Below, one piece after another: positions 27,417-39,244 of a DNA stretch of 45,676 nucleotides. The notes under the pieces are model-generated. The model was not told the origin of the DNA and made no database searches. It worked only from the letters and a program-made list of their open reading frames with translations. Source of the DNA: a bacterium BMS3Abin03 (lineage in GTDB: Bacteria > Bacteroidota > Ignavibacteria > Ignavibacteriales > Ignavibacteriaceae); the NCBI GenBank assembly GCA_002898075.1, contig BDSV01000209.1:1-45676 (forward strand), read 5' to 3'. The position numbers and the translations under genes are program-made. Every line of letters begins with the position of its first letter. Position 1 is the stretch's first letter.

Positions 27417-28645
27417 CAGGTAAAACTTTTTCTCGTGCGATAAATATTTGCTACAATGCCAAGCATTATCATATTTGTTAAAAGCGAGCTTCCGCCGTAA
27501 CTGACAAATGGAAGCGGTAACCCGATAACAGGCATTATTCCTAAAACCATCCCGATATTAATCATAAAATGAGTAAATAAAACTGCTAATATACCAATAG
27601 CGGCAAGACTCAAAAATTCGTCTTTTGAAGAGAATGAAATCTTTAATATCCTCATAAATAAAAATACAAAAAGAGCTATCGTAATTATGCTTCCAATAAA
27701 ACCGAATTCTTCACCGATTACACAATAAACGAAATCTGTCCATTGCTCCGGGATGAATTGAAGCTGTGTTTGATTACCGGCAAGGAATCCTTTACCGAAC
27801 AGCCCTCCCGACCCGATCGCTACTTTGGCTTGAATAGTGTTGTAACCCGAACCCAAGGGGTCGGACATCGGGTCTATAAAAGCTTGAATTCTACTTTGCT
27901 GGTGCGGGCTTAGTGCGCGAAAAACATAATCGGCGAAAAATCCGCTTGCTAAGTTTAGTGTAAATATTGAGCCGCTGAAAAACAAGTCTCTCCTGAAAAG
28001 AATTAGCGTTACCAGTATAATAGCCAATGCTCCGAAAAAATAATATAATCCGAACAGCGATGAGACCGCCACGAATGCCGGTGATAAAACGACAAACATT
28101 GCAAAGACACTTATTCCTTTCCAAAATATTATTGTAAGAATGAATAAGATGAAGACAATTGCAGTTCCCATATCCGGTTCCAGAAGTATGAGAAGTACAG
28201 GCAGCATCCCGATACCGATTGTAATACTTAAATCTTTAAATGAATCGATATCCATGCTTCTTTTACTAAGAAATCTCGAGAGTGCCAGGATGGTTCCTAT
28301 TTTCGCAAATTCAGACGGCTGAAAACCTATCGGTCCGATTGTCATCCAGCTTTGAGCGCCCGAAATTCTTCTGCCGATAAGTAAAACAATTATCAGCAAT
28401 AATACTGATAACAGGTAGGTTGGAATGGAAATGAGTTTAAAGGTATTGGTCGGTAAGAAATATGTAATAAAAAAAACGATCAGGGCGGCAATTCCCCATA
28501 TAATCTGTCGCTCGAAATTGCCCTGAGCCGAGGGATTGTTATATGTAGAGCTATATATTGCAGCAAGCCCGATAAAATAAAGTATGATAACGGGAAATAT
28601 CAATCCGAAATCGAATTTATCTTTTAGGTTATAATCTATGCGCAA
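27416..28645 (-). CDS. rodA: Rod-shape SEDS glycosyltransferase RodA
   Basis: 409 residues with about ten TM helices. RodA polymerises lipid II into glycan strands during side-wall growth, together with PBP2. SEDS motifs visible: GIAALIVFFITYFLP, GAQSWMTIGPIGFQPSEFAKI, LLILLEPDMGTAIV (the acidic EPD region), PHQQSRIQAFIDP and MPVIGLPLPFVSYGGSSLL. The start is TTG at 28645, supported by GGAGA eight bases before it; there is no ATG nearby. It follows the PBP2 gene by 16 bases, as in most bacteria. Confidence 0.95.
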   Translation of the reverse strand: MRIDYNLKDKFDFGLIFPVIILYFIGLAAIYSSTYNNPSAQGNFERQIIWGIAALIVFFITYFLPTNTFKLISIPTYLLSVLLLIIVLLIGRRISGAQSWMTIGPIGFQPSEFAKIGTILALSRFLSKRSMDIDSFKDLSITIGIGMLPVLLILLEPDMGTAIVFILFILTIIFWKGISVFAMFVVLSPAFVAVSSLFGLYYFFGALAIILVTLILFRRDLFFSGSIFTLNLASGFFADYVFRALSPHQQSRIQAFIDPMSDPLGSGYNTIQAKVAIGSGGLFGKGFLAGNQTQLQFIPEQWTDFVYCVIGEEFGFIGSIITIALFVFLFMRILKISFSSKDEFLSLAAIGILAVLFTHFMINIGMVLGIMPVIGLPLPFVSYGGSSLLTNMIMLGIVANIYRTRKSFT

Positions 28646-28661
28646 ATTAGTTCTCCGTTAA

Positions 28662-30458
28662 TCAATTATCCAACCTAACGATGGAGTTATCTAAAACTTT
28701 GGAATTTTCTTTTAAGCCGTTTAAATATGTTTCAATTATTTTTTTTGCAATAGGTGCTGCATAAGTGCCTCCGAAACCGACATTTTCCACAAGAACGGCA
28801 ACTGCTATTTGCGGATTATCGTATGGAGCAAAAGCAATAAACCATGCATGGTCTTTACCGTGAGGATTTTGTGCCGTTCCTGTTTTACCGGCAATTAAAT
28901 ATTCCTTCGATCTGATATGTGTAGCGGTTCCTTCGCCGTTAACAACAAGGAACATGCCTTCTTTAACCTCGTCGAACACTTTTTTATCAATCTTTACATC
29001 TACTTTTTTGAAATTGTATGGTACAACATTTCCTGTATTATCAATAAATCCTTTAACGAGATGAGGCAGGTAGGTTACACCGTTATTGGCTATTAGTGCA
29101 GTAAATTGAGCAAGCTGTAATGGAGTAACACTTGTTTCACCCTGCCCGATAACTAAGCTTGCCATAATGCTGGTAGGCCATTTAGGTCCGTAAATTTTTT
29201 CATAGTATTTTGAATCGGGAATAAGTCCGGCATTTTCTTCACCGATATCAATCCCCGTCTTCAAACCAAAACCGAACCTGCGGCTGTAATCTGCCCAGCG
29301 GTCTATACCAATTTTAAAAATTAAATTGTAGAAAAACGAGTTGCAGGATTTTTCAATAGCGTTAATAACATTTATATTTCCGTGAATGCCGTGACATTTG
29401 AAAAATCTCCCTCCGATAGTTAAACCTCCGTTGCAATAAAAAGTAGTAGAAGTATTTATCACTCCTAAATCCAGCGCTGCAATGGCTGCAAGAATTTTAT
29501 ATGTAGAACCCGGAGGCTTAACCGACATTGTTGCACGGTTGAACAACGGTTTGCGCGGATCATTGTACAACTTTTGTAAAAAATCTTTTGGAGTAATGTA
29601 TGAGAACTTGCTCAAATCATATTCCGGTGCGCTTACTAATGCAAGTATTTCACCTGTAGCGGGTTCGATTGCAACCAGGGCGCCTGTTCTACCTTTTAAT
29701 TCTTCTTCAGCAACTCTCTGCACGTCCTCATCGATGGATAAAACAATATCGGAACCCTTAACTGCCGGCAAATCCTGCAAACCGTTTCTATATTTACCAA
29801 TCCGTTTTCTTCTCGAATCAACAAGAACATAATTCCACCCTTTCTTTCCTCTTAACTCGGTTTCATAAGTCTTTTCAATTCCTTTAGACCCTATATAATC
29901 GCCAAGATTGTAATAATTATTTTTTTTATTCAATTGTCTTTGAGAAACTTCTTTAATATACCCGAAAATGTGTGATCCGTTAATACCTGCGGGATAATCA
30001 CGGTGCATTTCAACAATATAATCCACCCCTGGTAAATATTCCTGATTCTCTTCGAGCCAGGCAATAGTATCGAAACTAACACCGCGTTTTATTTTAATCG
30101 GTTGAAACCTGGAGTAAACTTTGTACTGTTTTAAAATGTTGTCGATATAACCAGAGTCGACCTCGAGGACCGCTTCTAAAAGATGGTTAAGCTTTTTATT
30201 GTAACGATCGGGGGTAATTCTAATTGTATAAGCAGGAATATTATTTACCAGTAAATTCATATTCCGGTCGTACATTACACCCCTCAGAGGAATTTTCTCG
30301 ATACTTTTAATACTGTTACCGGCAGATTTGTTTTCGTAGGAATTACGGTTAAGGATTTGCATTTGAAAAAGGCGAAAACCAAGTAACGCTGCACTGATAA
30401 TTATCAGTATAGAAATGATTGTTCTACGGTTTAATGATGCAAATTTTTCGCTTTTCAA
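28662..30458 (-). CDS. mrdA: Penicillin-binding protein 2 (elongation transpeptidase)
   Basis: 598 residues. One N-terminal TM helix (13-32), a dimerisation/pedestal domain with PLRGVMYDRNMNLLVNN, then the transpeptidase domain. Active-site motifs: SxxK at Ser318-Lys321 (PPGSTYK), SxN at Ser371-Asn373 (SCNSFF) and KTGTAQ at 525-530. It crosslinks peptidoglycan in partnership with RodA. The start is TTG, overlapping the mreD stop (TTGA), with AAGGAGA before it. Confidence 0.95.
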   Translation of the reverse strand: MKSEKFASLNRRTIISILIIISAALLGFRLFQMQILNRNSYENKSAGNSIKSIEKIPLRGVMYDRNMNLLVNNIPAYTIRITPDRYNKKLNHLLEAVLEVDSGYIDNILKQYKVYSRFQPIKIKRGVSFDTIAWLEENQEYLPGVDYIVEMHRDYPAGINGSHIFGYIKEVSQRQLNKKNNYYNLGDYIGSKGIEKTYETELRGKKGWNYVLVDSRRKRIGKYRNGLQDLPAVKGSDIVLSIDEDVQRVAEEELKGRTGALVAIEPATGEILALVSAPEYDLSKFSYITPKDFLQKLYNDPRKPLFNRATMSVKPPGSTYKILAAIAALDLGVINTSTTFYCNGGLTIGGRFFKCHGIHGNINVINAIEKSCNSFFYNLIFKIGIDRWADYSRRFGFGLKTGIDIGEENAGLIPDSKYYEKIYGPKWPTSIMASLVIGQGETSVTPLQLAQFTALIANNGVTYLPHLVKGFIDNTGNVVPYNFKKVDVKIDKKVFDEVKEGMFLVVNGEGTATHIRSKEYLIAGKTGTAQNPHGKDHAWFIAFAPYDNPQIAVAVLVENVGFGGTYAAPIAKKIIETYLNGLKENSKVLDNSIVRLDN

Positions 30459-30943
30459 ATTTTTCTCCTTCTGAATGGAAAAAATATAAATAAAATACTA
30501 ATAAGTGCAGTATATAAAGATGGTAGCAAAGCATGTTCAAACAGAAGAGTAACTAAATTTGTATTCAAATCGAAAGCGGAAAAGAAGGCAAAGATAACCG
30601 AATCAACCAAAGCACAAATAAATACTATTATTGTAAAATTAAATGAAGAGATGTTCATATCTCTTTTGGTTTCACTTGAAAAATATCCTGCAATAAATCC
30701 TGCAAGTGTTTTAGCCAGCATGGCACTGCCGAGTAAACTGCCTGTTATCAGGTCACCTGATAATCCGTAAAACGCTCCTAATACGGTACCGTATAACTGT
30801 CCCCTCGATATTGAGTAATAAACAAGTGTAACTAAAATTATATCCGGAACAATCCCCGCGATTGATATAAGCGGAACTATTGTAACCTGTATAAGCAGAA
30901 CAAAGAAAAAAACAAGGAAGGGGGAGATGTAAAAGAATTTCAT
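30455..30943 (-). CDS. mreD: Rod-shape determining protein MreD
   Basis: 162 residues, five to six hydrophobic helices and very little soluble sequence. The family pattern PFLVFFFVLLIQVTIVP at the N-terminus and GAFYGLSGDLITGSLLGSAML in the middle are recognisable. It links MreC to the membrane elongation complex. It begins one base after mreC ends, and its end overlaps the PBP2 start. Confidence 0.9.
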   Translation of the reverse strand: MKFFYISPFLVFFFVLLIQVTIVPLISIAGIVPDIILVTLVYYSISRGQLYGTVLGAFYGLSGDLITGSLLGSAMLAKTLAGFIAGYFSSETKRDMNISSFNFTIIVFICALVDSVIFAFFSAFDLNTNLVTLLFEHALLPSLYTALISILFIFFPFRRRKI

Positions 30944-30944
30944 C

Positions 30945-31778
30945 TTATTTCCGTTTGTAAAAATTGAGTTCTAGGTTTTCTTTTTGTTTACTCTTAACAT
31001 CAGCAAGGATAAACACATTTTCAATGGAAATTAAATCAATAAACGGCTTTACCCTCACATAGCTGAAAATTCCCGTCTCATTTTTTCTAAACTCGTCAAC
31101 CACTCCTATGGGAATAGGCACCGGTACGATTGAACTAAGCTCCGAGGTTACTATTCTGTCGCCGGTTTTTATATCAAAGGTATTGGGTATGTTAACAACT
31201 ATAAGCTCTTCGCCCGTCCATTTCATTATTCCGTTTATCCTGCTTCTTTCATCCATCACCGTTAACTTAAGATCTACATTCTGCAAAGTTCGGGCAATGG
31301 AAAAATCTTCAGATGTGGAGTGGACTAACCCGATAAACCCGCGGTCGTTAATAACAGGCATCCCGGGCAGCACACTATCCTTGCTTCCGACATTTAGTGT
31401 TATCATATTCTGCGTCATAGACAGCGATCTGGAAATAACAGTAGCAGGAATTAAAGGAAGATTTATAGTGTCTTTAAATCCTAAAAGATCTTTCAGCTCA
31501 CTGTTAACAATACCGTAATTCCGAAGCTTACTAATTTGCAACATGAGTTCGGTGTTAATTTTCCGTAATTCTTCGTTTTCTCTTTTTAAATCGGTTACAC
31601 TAAAGGCATCAGATATTAAAGAGGTTATAGTAGCAAAGCTGCCGAAAGCAATGGCTCTTACTTTTTGAACCTGTAAAGATTTATTTTGAGAAAGGATAAT
31701 TAAGCTGGCGAGGACAAGAATTACTAATACAATGTATTCTTTAAAATTATTCCATACTTTGGTAAATAATCTTATCAT
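30945..31778 (-). CDS. mreC: Rod-shape determining protein MreC
   Basis: 277 residues from the ATG at 31778, which overlaps the mreB stop (TGATG); a TTG one codon earlier is also possible. One TM helix (about residues 16-30), a short coiled coil (DLKRENEELRKINTELMLQISKL, about 62-84), then a double beta-barrel with RSLSMTQNMITLNVGSKDSVLPGMPVIN and GFIGLV, as in the family. It forms periplasmic filaments that activate PBP2. Confidence 0.93.
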   Translation of the reverse strand: MIRLFTKVWNNFKEYIVLVILVLASLIILSQNKSLQVQKVRAIAFGSFATITSLISDAFSVTDLKRENEELRKINTELMLQISKLRNYGIVNSELKDLLGFKDTINLPLIPATVISRSLSMTQNMITLNVGSKDSVLPGMPVINDRGFIGLVHSTSEDFSIARTLQNVDLKLTVMDERSRINGIMKWTGEELIVVNIPNTFDIKTGDRIVTSELSSIVPVPIPIGVVDEFRKNETGIFSYVRVKPFIDLISIENVFILADVKSKQKENLELNFYKRK

Positions 31779-32803
31779 CAATATCTTCTGTTACGAATAA
31801 GTACCTTTGAATAATCGTTAAGATTCTCAATTACTTTACCGGTTCCCCTAACAACGGCAGTCAGCGGATCTTCGGAAACATGAACGGGCAGGTTAGTTTC
31901 CATTCTTATTCTTTCGTCTAGCCCTTTTAAAAGTGCACCGCCGCCTGTAAGCATAACCCCACGGTCTAAAATATCAGCCGACAGTTCCGGCGGAGTTCGT
32001 TCGAGTGTTTGACGCACGGCATCAACTATCTGAACGATAGATTCATTTAGCGCTTCTCTTATTTCAACCGAGCTGACTTCGGTAGTTTTTGGAATACCAC
32101 CTACAAGGTCTCTGCCTTTTACAGCAATTGTAATCTCTTCTTTAAGCGGAACAGCGGAGCCGACTTCACATTTAATGGCTTCGGCTGTTCTTTCACCAAT
32201 AAGAATATTATGATTCCTTTTGAAGAACTGCATAATTGCATAATTCATTTCATCACCGGCAATACGGATAGACTCTTCATTAACAATTCCCGACAGGGCA
32301 ATAACAGCTATTTCTGTAGTACCGCCGCCAATATCTATAATCATATTTCCAACAGCCGCATCAACATCAATACCTATACCGATAGCAGCAGCCATCGGCT
32401 CTGCAATAAGATGAACTTCTTTGGCGCCGGCATGTTCTGCACTGTCTCTTACGGCTCTTTTCTCAACTTCAGTTACACCGCTCGGTACGGCTACAACAAC
32501 TCTTCTGCTGTTTATAACACCGGCTCTAACTCTTTTAATAAAAGCACGGATCATACCTTCTGCAATTTCAAAGTCAGCTATCACACCATCGCGCATCGGG
32601 CGGGTAACACGAATTTCTTTATGTTCCCTTCCCTGCATCTCCTTTGCTTTGTTGCCTAACGCAATTATTCTTTTCGAATTTTTATCGAAGGCAACAATAG
32701 AAGGTTCATTTAATACGACACCTTTTCCTTTGATATAAATAAGAGTATTTGCCGTTCCAAGATCAATGGCTATATCAGTAGCAAAGAAATTAAAAATTCC
32801 CAT
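31778..32803 (-). CDS. mreB: Rod-shape actin homologue MreB
   Basis: 341 residues. Actin-fold ATPase that forms membrane-attached filaments guiding wall synthesis. Phosphate-1 loop IDLGTANT (13-20), phosphate-2 loop DIGGGTTE (157-164) and an adenosine-binding LTGGGALLKGLDE are all intact. The N-terminus MGIFNFF is hydrophobic and could help membrane contact. A good Shine-Dalgarno (AGAGGA) precedes the ATG. It follows purH by 8 bases. Confidence 0.97.
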   Translation of the reverse strand: MGIFNFFATDIAIDLGTANTLIYIKGKGVVLNEPSIVAFDKNSKRIIALGNKAKEMQGREHKEIRVTRPMRDGVIADFEIAEGMIRAFIKRVRAGVINSRRVVVAVPSGVTEVEKRAVRDSAEHAGAKEVHLIAEPMAAAIGIGIDVDAAVGNMIIDIGGGTTEIAVIALSGIVNEESIRIAGDEMNYAIMQFFKRNHNILIGERTAEAIKCEVGSAVPLKEEITIAVKGRDLVGGIPKTTEVSSVEIREALNESIVQIVDAVRQTLERTPPELSADILDRGVMLTGGGALLKGLDERIRMETNLPVHVSEDPLTAVVRGTGKVIENLNDYSKVLIRNRRY

Positions 32804-32811
32804 TATTCCTC

Positions 32812-34329
32812 TTAATGTTTAAAATGTCTTATACCGGTAAAAAGCATAGATATTTTATGCTCGTTCGCCGCGTCAATTACTTCCTGATCTCTAACGGAAC
32901 CGCCGGGTTGAATTACTGAAGTAGCACCACATTTAATAATTTCAATTAAACCATCTGCAAACGGAAAAAATGCATCGGAAGCAGCAACAGATTCTTTAAG
33001 GTTTAAACCATGTTCTTTCGCTTTCATAAATGCAACCTTCACAGAGTCCAGTCTCGACATCTGTCCAGCCCCAACACCGAGTGTAGCTTTATCTTTTACA
33101 AACACAATTGCATTCGATTTAGTATGTTTTGCTACCTTCCAGGCAAAATACAAATCTTCCAACTCATTATCATCCGGTTTCCTGTTTGTCGGAATAAAAA
33201 TTTTCTTCCTGTCGAGGTCAATTCTGTCCGCATCCTGCTTAATAATTCCGCCGGGAATCGATTTATACTGCATTGTTTCTTCCGAGACGGATTTTAATTG
33301 TTTAATCAGTCTTCTGTTTTTCTTTCTTCTCAATATAGTTAATGCTTCATCGCTGTAACCGGGAGCGCAAATTACTTCAAGAAAAATTTCATTTAACTTT
33401 TCGGCAAGCTCTTCGTTTACAATTTCCGGTACAGCAACAATCCCGCCAAATGCCGAAACAGGATCGCACTTTAATGCTTTTGTGTAAGCATCAAAGCTGT
33501 TAATGCCAATAGCCGCACCAGCCGGATTAGTATGTTTAATAATCGCACAGGAATTGCTGCCGAGGTCTTCAACTAATTCCACCGCCGATACCAAATCTAA
33601 AATATTATTGTAGGAAAGTTCTTTACCATGCAATACTTCGAAGTAATTACCGAAGCTGCCGTAAATATCAGCACGCTGATGCGGATTTTCACCATACCTC
33701 AAAGATTTGTATAGCGAAAAATTTAGCCGGAGCGATGAAGGTTCCAGGTTAAATCTTTTCTCAAAGTAGTTTGCAATGTATGCATCATATTCGGCAGTAT
33801 GTGCAAAGGCAGCAACAGATAATTTTTTCCGGGTTTCAATTGAAATTTCTCCAGCCGCAAATTCATTGATAAAAGATTTATATTGCCCGGGTGAAGTGAG
33901 TACAGATACATATTTAAAATTCTTTGCGGCGGCTCTTATCAAACTTGGTCCGCCGATGTCAATATTTTCTACCGCTGTATCTAAATCAACATCCTGATTA
34001 TGTGTTACGTTTATGAATGGATAAAGATTAACACAAACTATATCAATCGGATAGATATCATTTTCTTTGGCTTCTTTAATATCAGCCCTTTTATCCCTTC
34101 TGAAAAGAATTCCGCCAATTATTTTAGGATGCAGAGTTTTAACCCTGCCATCGAAAATTTCAGGAAAATTTGTCAGTTCGGAAATTTCGGTAACCCGTAT
34201 CCCTGCATTTTTAAGCGCAGCGGCTGTTTTTCCGGTTGCAATAAGCTTATATTTTTTTTCTGATAACTTACCGGCTAATTCTACAATATTCGATTTATCA
34301 GAGACACTTAATAGCGCAAACTTCTCCAA
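32812..34329 (-). CDS. purH: Bifunctional AICAR formyltransferase / IMP cyclohydrolase
   Basis: 505 residues, standard length. It performs the last two steps of purine synthesis. The N-terminal MGS-like cyclohydrolase part shows LLSVSDKSNIVELA, FDGRVKTLHPKIIGGIL and ENIDIGGPSLIRAAAKN. The C-terminal transformylase part shows LRYGENPHQRA, CAIIKHTNPAGAAIG and DAFFPFADGL...GATSVIQPGGSVRDQEVI. The start is TTG at 34329, without a strong ribosome site. It follows purN by 33 bases. Confidence 0.96.
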   Translation of the reverse strand: MEKFALLSVSDKSNIVELAGKLSEKKYKLIATGKTAAALKNAGIRVTEISELTNFPEIFDGRVKTLHPKIIGGILFRRDKRADIKEAKENDIYPIDIVCVNLYPFINVTHNQDVDLDTAVENIDIGGPSLIRAAAKNFKYVSVLTSPGQYKSFINEFAAGEISIETRKKLSVAAFAHTAEYDAYIANYFEKRFNLEPSSLRLNFSLYKSLRYGENPHQRADIYGSFGNYFEVLHGKELSYNNILDLVSAVELVEDLGSNSCAIIKHTNPAGAAIGINSFDAYTKALKCDPVSAFGGIVAVPEIVNEELAEKLNEIFLEVICAPGYSDEALTILRRKKNRRLIKQLKSVSEETMQYKSIPGGIIKQDADRIDLDRKKIFIPTNRKPDDNELEDLYFAWKVAKHTKSNAIVFVKDKATLGVGAGQMSRLDSVKVAFMKAKEHGLNLKESVAASDAFFPFADGLIEIIKCGATSVIQPGGSVRDQEVIDAANEHKISMLFTGIRHFKH

Positions 34330-34362
34330 CTTTAATGTCCGTTTTACTGATTATAAAAATGA

Positions 34363-34971
34363 TTAGTTAATTATTCTTATTCTGTTTTTTCCGATTATAA
34401 TTTTGTTACGTGCAAACTTTTCAAGCACATAAGGCAGCAGCTTGTGTTCTACAATCAAAACTCTTCCGGCAATTTCTTCAGGTGTTTCTACATCTGAAAT
34501 ATCCACACATTTTTGAGCAATGATTTTGCCGGTATCATAACTCTCATCAACAAAATGAACCGACGCACCCGAAACCTGTGCCGAAGAATTGAATACAGCT
34601 TTATGTACATTCATCCCGTACATTCCTTCCCCGCCAAACGACGGGAGCAAAGCCGGGTGAATGTTGATTATCCTGTTTTTGAATGTTCTAACCATATCTG
34701 AAGGAATCATCTTTAGAAATCCGGCTAACACTACAAGATCAATTTCAAGGGATACTAAAAAGTTAGAAAGTTCATTATACGCGATACAGTTATCATCTTT
34801 TCCTAAACAATAAGTCCCGATCGAATATTCCCTTGCAATTTTAAATGCCGGACAATCAATTTTGTTGCTGATGACTGCTTTTACGTCGATCAGTTCTTTG
34901 AGATTTGGGGAATTTAATATCGCTTTTAGATTAGAACCTCTACCCGAAACAAAGACAGCAAGCTTTAACAC
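34363..34971 (-). CDS. purN: Phosphoribosylglycinamide formyltransferase (GART)
   Basis: 202 residues. It formylates glycinamide ribonucleotide with 10-formyl-THF, the third step of purine synthesis. The phosphate site VSGRGSNLKAI (8-18) and catalytic set INIHPALLPSFGG (Asn103, His105) with Asp146 in SYDTGKI are present. The start is GTG at 34971. It is linked to purH, another folate-dependent step. Confidence 0.94.
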   Translation of the reverse strand: MLKLAVFVSGRGSNLKAILNSPNLKELIDVKAVISNKIDCPAFKIAREYSIGTYCLGKDDNCIAYNELSNFLVSLEIDLVVLAGFLKMIPSDMVRTFKNRIINIHPALLPSFGGEGMYGMNVHKAVFNSSAQVSGASVHFVDESYDTGKIIAQKCVDISDVETPEEIAGRVLIVEHKLLPYVLEKFARNKIIIGKNRIRIIN

Positions 34972-35284
34972 TTTAACACAAATTTAGTTTTACAAACCTA
35001 CTTAAAGAGTCTTAATTAATCAATATTCTATAGTTATACAAAATAAGTTATTGATATACAAACAAGACAAAAATTAAAATGGATTACAAGTACAAATAAT
35101 TACTACAGCTATGAGAAAAACTCATCCCTCTTTAATTCACCCTTCCCTTTCAAAGAGGAAGGGGACAGGAGGTTGGGTTTATTGAATTGGTTAAAAGTTT
35201 AAATTAAAATTAAATGAAAAATATATATTCAGCCAAAAAAATAATTTGGACAGCAGTGCAATATTCTACCGCTTATGCATGCTC
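34972..35284. other. Gap with one palindromic repeat
   Basis: Between the TPR gene and purN. The only structure seen is a CCCTTCC/GGAAGGG hairpin at 35140-35163, related to the palindrome at 2065-2089. The gap could hold a promoter for the purN-pyrF operon. Confidence 0.5.
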
Positions 35285-36823
35285 TTACTTACTCGTTTTT
35301 ATCTTGTAAGAGAGGGCGTTCAGAAAATTATTCAGTTCATTTTCATAAAAATAATCGTTAAAATCTTCGGCTTCACTAATAAACTCTTCCGCTTCATTAA
35401 TATTTCCCAGGTTAAAACTTGCGCGGGCGGCATAATAATAAGCAAACGGCTTCAACCAGTCTTCTGTTTCCTCCTGCTCTATTACCGAAAGAGCATAATC
35501 GAAAGATTTGGTTAAACTGTCAATCTGAAATGCCACATCACTAAGCATTAGATTTATTTCTCCGGTAATCTTTTCTTCAGGTTCTAATTCATTCTTTAAA
35601 ACCATTAATGAATCTGAAGCTGCGGCGTAGTTACCGGCATTAATTAAATTCCTGATTAAAATTGTTTTAAGAGTTAAAGAATCCGGATAGTTGTCATCAA
35701 ACTCCTCACCTTTTACAGCAGCATAACGGTCTTCATCAATATCGGAGTTGCCTTCATCGGTAAGTTTAAAATATTCTACTGCAGTTAATGAATCTCCGGT
35801 AAAAGCATAGCACAAACCCAATCGTAAAGCTGCTATACCGTGAAAATAATTATCGGAAGAATTAGTGAAAAAATTCCCATAAAAATATTTAGCGGTGTCG
35901 AACTCATTTTTATAATAATGAAGATTTCCCAAAGAAAAATTAGAGTAAGCAATAAGCTGAATAAATGAACTGTCATTACTATTAATAACATACTTAAATG
36001 TTTTTTCTGCTTCATCAAGGTTTTTCATTTTCAATTGTAGAAGTCCGAGCGAATATTTGAACAGCAAATTCTTAGGATACTTTTTGTTTAAACCTGTAAG
36101 TATTTGATCGGCTTCTTCATACCCCAGGTAAAATTCAATTAAAATCTGTGATAAATAATACTTTGCTTCTACGTCTGAATATTTTCCATTTTCAACTGCA
36201 AGGCGAAGATACTCCATTCCCGTATCTGCATCACCGCTAATGCCGGCGATGTTCATTGCCCATCTTAATGCTGCGGGCGTTTGTGCAACCATAAAATTAT
36301 ATAGCCCTAAACCGAGATATGCATCGTAAAATGTACTGTCAATTGCCAGAACTTCGTTCATGTAAGAATAAGATTTTTTTGTTGACCAAACCACATCGAG
36401 GTAACTTTCTTCGCTTGCCGAAGCCATTGCCCGTAATGAATAAGTTGAACCGAGTATATAAAAATTAAACGGATTGTTAACTGCATTATCACTGCTTATA
36501 ACTGTTTTAAGTAACACCGAATCGGACAAAGAGTTGAATTTTACTAGATCGGAATCGTTCTTATTATCTAAATATCTCCAGAGATACGGAATGGACTTAA
36601 AATGATATCCCACCGGGCTATCAGGGTATTTACGGATAATCTCGTCAAATATTTTTTCGCTTTTATCAAAATTAAACTTAAATGTTTCATCCAGCCCTTT
36701 CAATATTTTTTTCTCTAAACGGCTATCGGTTAAAATATTCTGCGGAAACACTGATAATGAAGCTGCTGTTACTATTATAAAAGTAAAGAAAATTTGAAAC
36801 ACTATTTTTTCCCGGAATTCCAT
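35285..36823 (-). CDS. Secreted TPR-repeat protein of unknown function
   Basis: 512 residues with a signal peptide (IFFTFIIVTAASLSVFPQ). The body consists of helical repeats with TPR spacing. Clear examples are KSEKIFDEIIRKYPDSPVGYHF, FNFYILGSTYSL, NLHYYKNEFDTAKYFYGNF and RLGLCYAFTGDSLTAVEYF. No enzyme motifs. Such periplasmic TPR proteins usually scaffold complexes. It starts 32 bases after pyrG, so it probably shares its transcript. Confidence 0.8.
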   Translation of the reverse strand: MEFREKIVFQIFFTFIIVTAASLSVFPQNILTDSRLEKKILKGLDETFKFNFDKSEKIFDEIIRKYPDSPVGYHFKSIPYLWRYLDNKNDSDLVKFNSLSDSVLLKTVISSDNAVNNPFNFYILGSTYSLRAMASASEESYLDVVWSTKKSYSYMNEVLAIDSTFYDAYLGLGLYNFMVAQTPAALRWAMNIAGISGDADTGMEYLRLAVENGKYSDVEAKYYLSQILIEFYLGYEEADQILTGLNKKYPKNLLFKYSLGLLQLKMKNLDEAEKTFKYVINSNDSSFIQLIAYSNFSLGNLHYYKNEFDTAKYFYGNFFTNSSDNYFHGIAALRLGLCYAFTGDSLTAVEYFKLTDEGNSDIDEDRYAAVKGEEFDDNYPDSLTLKTILIRNLINAGNYAAASDSLMVLKNELEPEEKITGEINLMLSDVAFQIDSLTKSFDYALSVIEQEETEDWLKPFAYYYAARASFNLGNINEAEEFISEAEDFNDYFYENELNNFLNALSYKIKTSK

Positions 36824-36855
36824 TGATGATAAGAACTATTTATTTGAAAATTTGA

Positions 36856-38526
<1,671 letters not shown>

Positions 38527-38714
38527 TTAGATACAATTTGAATCATTAATTTAGCGTACAAATAATCAAACTTAATAACATACCCACTACTAAAATTAAT
38601 TGACCAATTCATCAGCTATTTTACCCTGCCTAAAATCCGGTTAAAATTTTCTTCAATAATCAATTGCCATTAGTTGAGTTTTTTATTATTCTTATTTTCA
38701 ATAAAGAGATTTTA

Positions 38715-39113
38715 ATGATAGAAGAAATAAGAATATCCGAAATTTTCCCGGTCAGCGCGAAAAGGCTTTTCGATGCATGGCTCGACAGTGAAGAACATAG
38801 CGAATTCACCGGAAGTAAATCAAACATTAAACCTGTTGTGGGTTTGAAATTTTCTGCCGGCAACGGCTATATCACTGGAAGAATTATATCGCTTCAACCT
38901 TACGGCAGGATTGTGCAATCCTGGCGCACTACAGATTTTCCTAAAAGCAGTCCTGATTCAAGATTGGAAATACTGTTTGAAAAAGTGAATAACGGTACGA
39001 GAATAACACTTATCCACACACGGCTTCCAAAAGGACAGGCGAGCGATTATGAAAAGGGCTGGAAAAAGAATTACTTCAAACCGATGAAAAAATATTTCAA
39101 AAAGAGTAAGTAA
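38715..39113 (+). CDS. SRPBCC (AHSA1/START-like) domain protein
   Basis: 132 residues from the ATG at 38715; the frame is open back to a TTG at 38664, but the ATG begins exactly at the domain. The pattern ISEIFPVSAKRLFDAWLDSEEHSEFTG, then GRIISLQPYGRIVQSWRTTDFP, RLEILFEKVNNGTRITLIHTRLP and a C-terminal GWKKNYFKPMKKYF helix matches the AHSA1 branch, whose members bind hydrophobic ligands or stimulate Hsp90 in eukaryotes. The bacterial function is unknown. Monocistronic. Confidence 0.85.
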   Translation: MIEEIRISEIFPVSAKRLFDAWLDSEEHSEFTGSKSNIKPVVGLKFSAGNGYITGRIISLQPYGRIVQSWRTTDFPKSSPDSRLEILFEKVNNGTRITLIHTRLPKGQASDYEKGWKKNYFKPMKKYFKKSK

Positions 39114-39244
39114 TTATTTTTTATTTGAAAATTCAGCATCACTAATCGTATCACGGAAATCCGATAGCTCCGGCACTGCTTTAGGTAAGATATTTGCCTC
39201 CATTCTTTTCTAAAATAAATATTATATTTAATGTTTAATTATAG

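Noticed and set aside
38664-38714. Longer SRPBCC protein from the TTG at 38664
   Set aside because: The extra 17 residues are hydrophobic without family similarity; the ATG at 38715 begins exactly at the domain.
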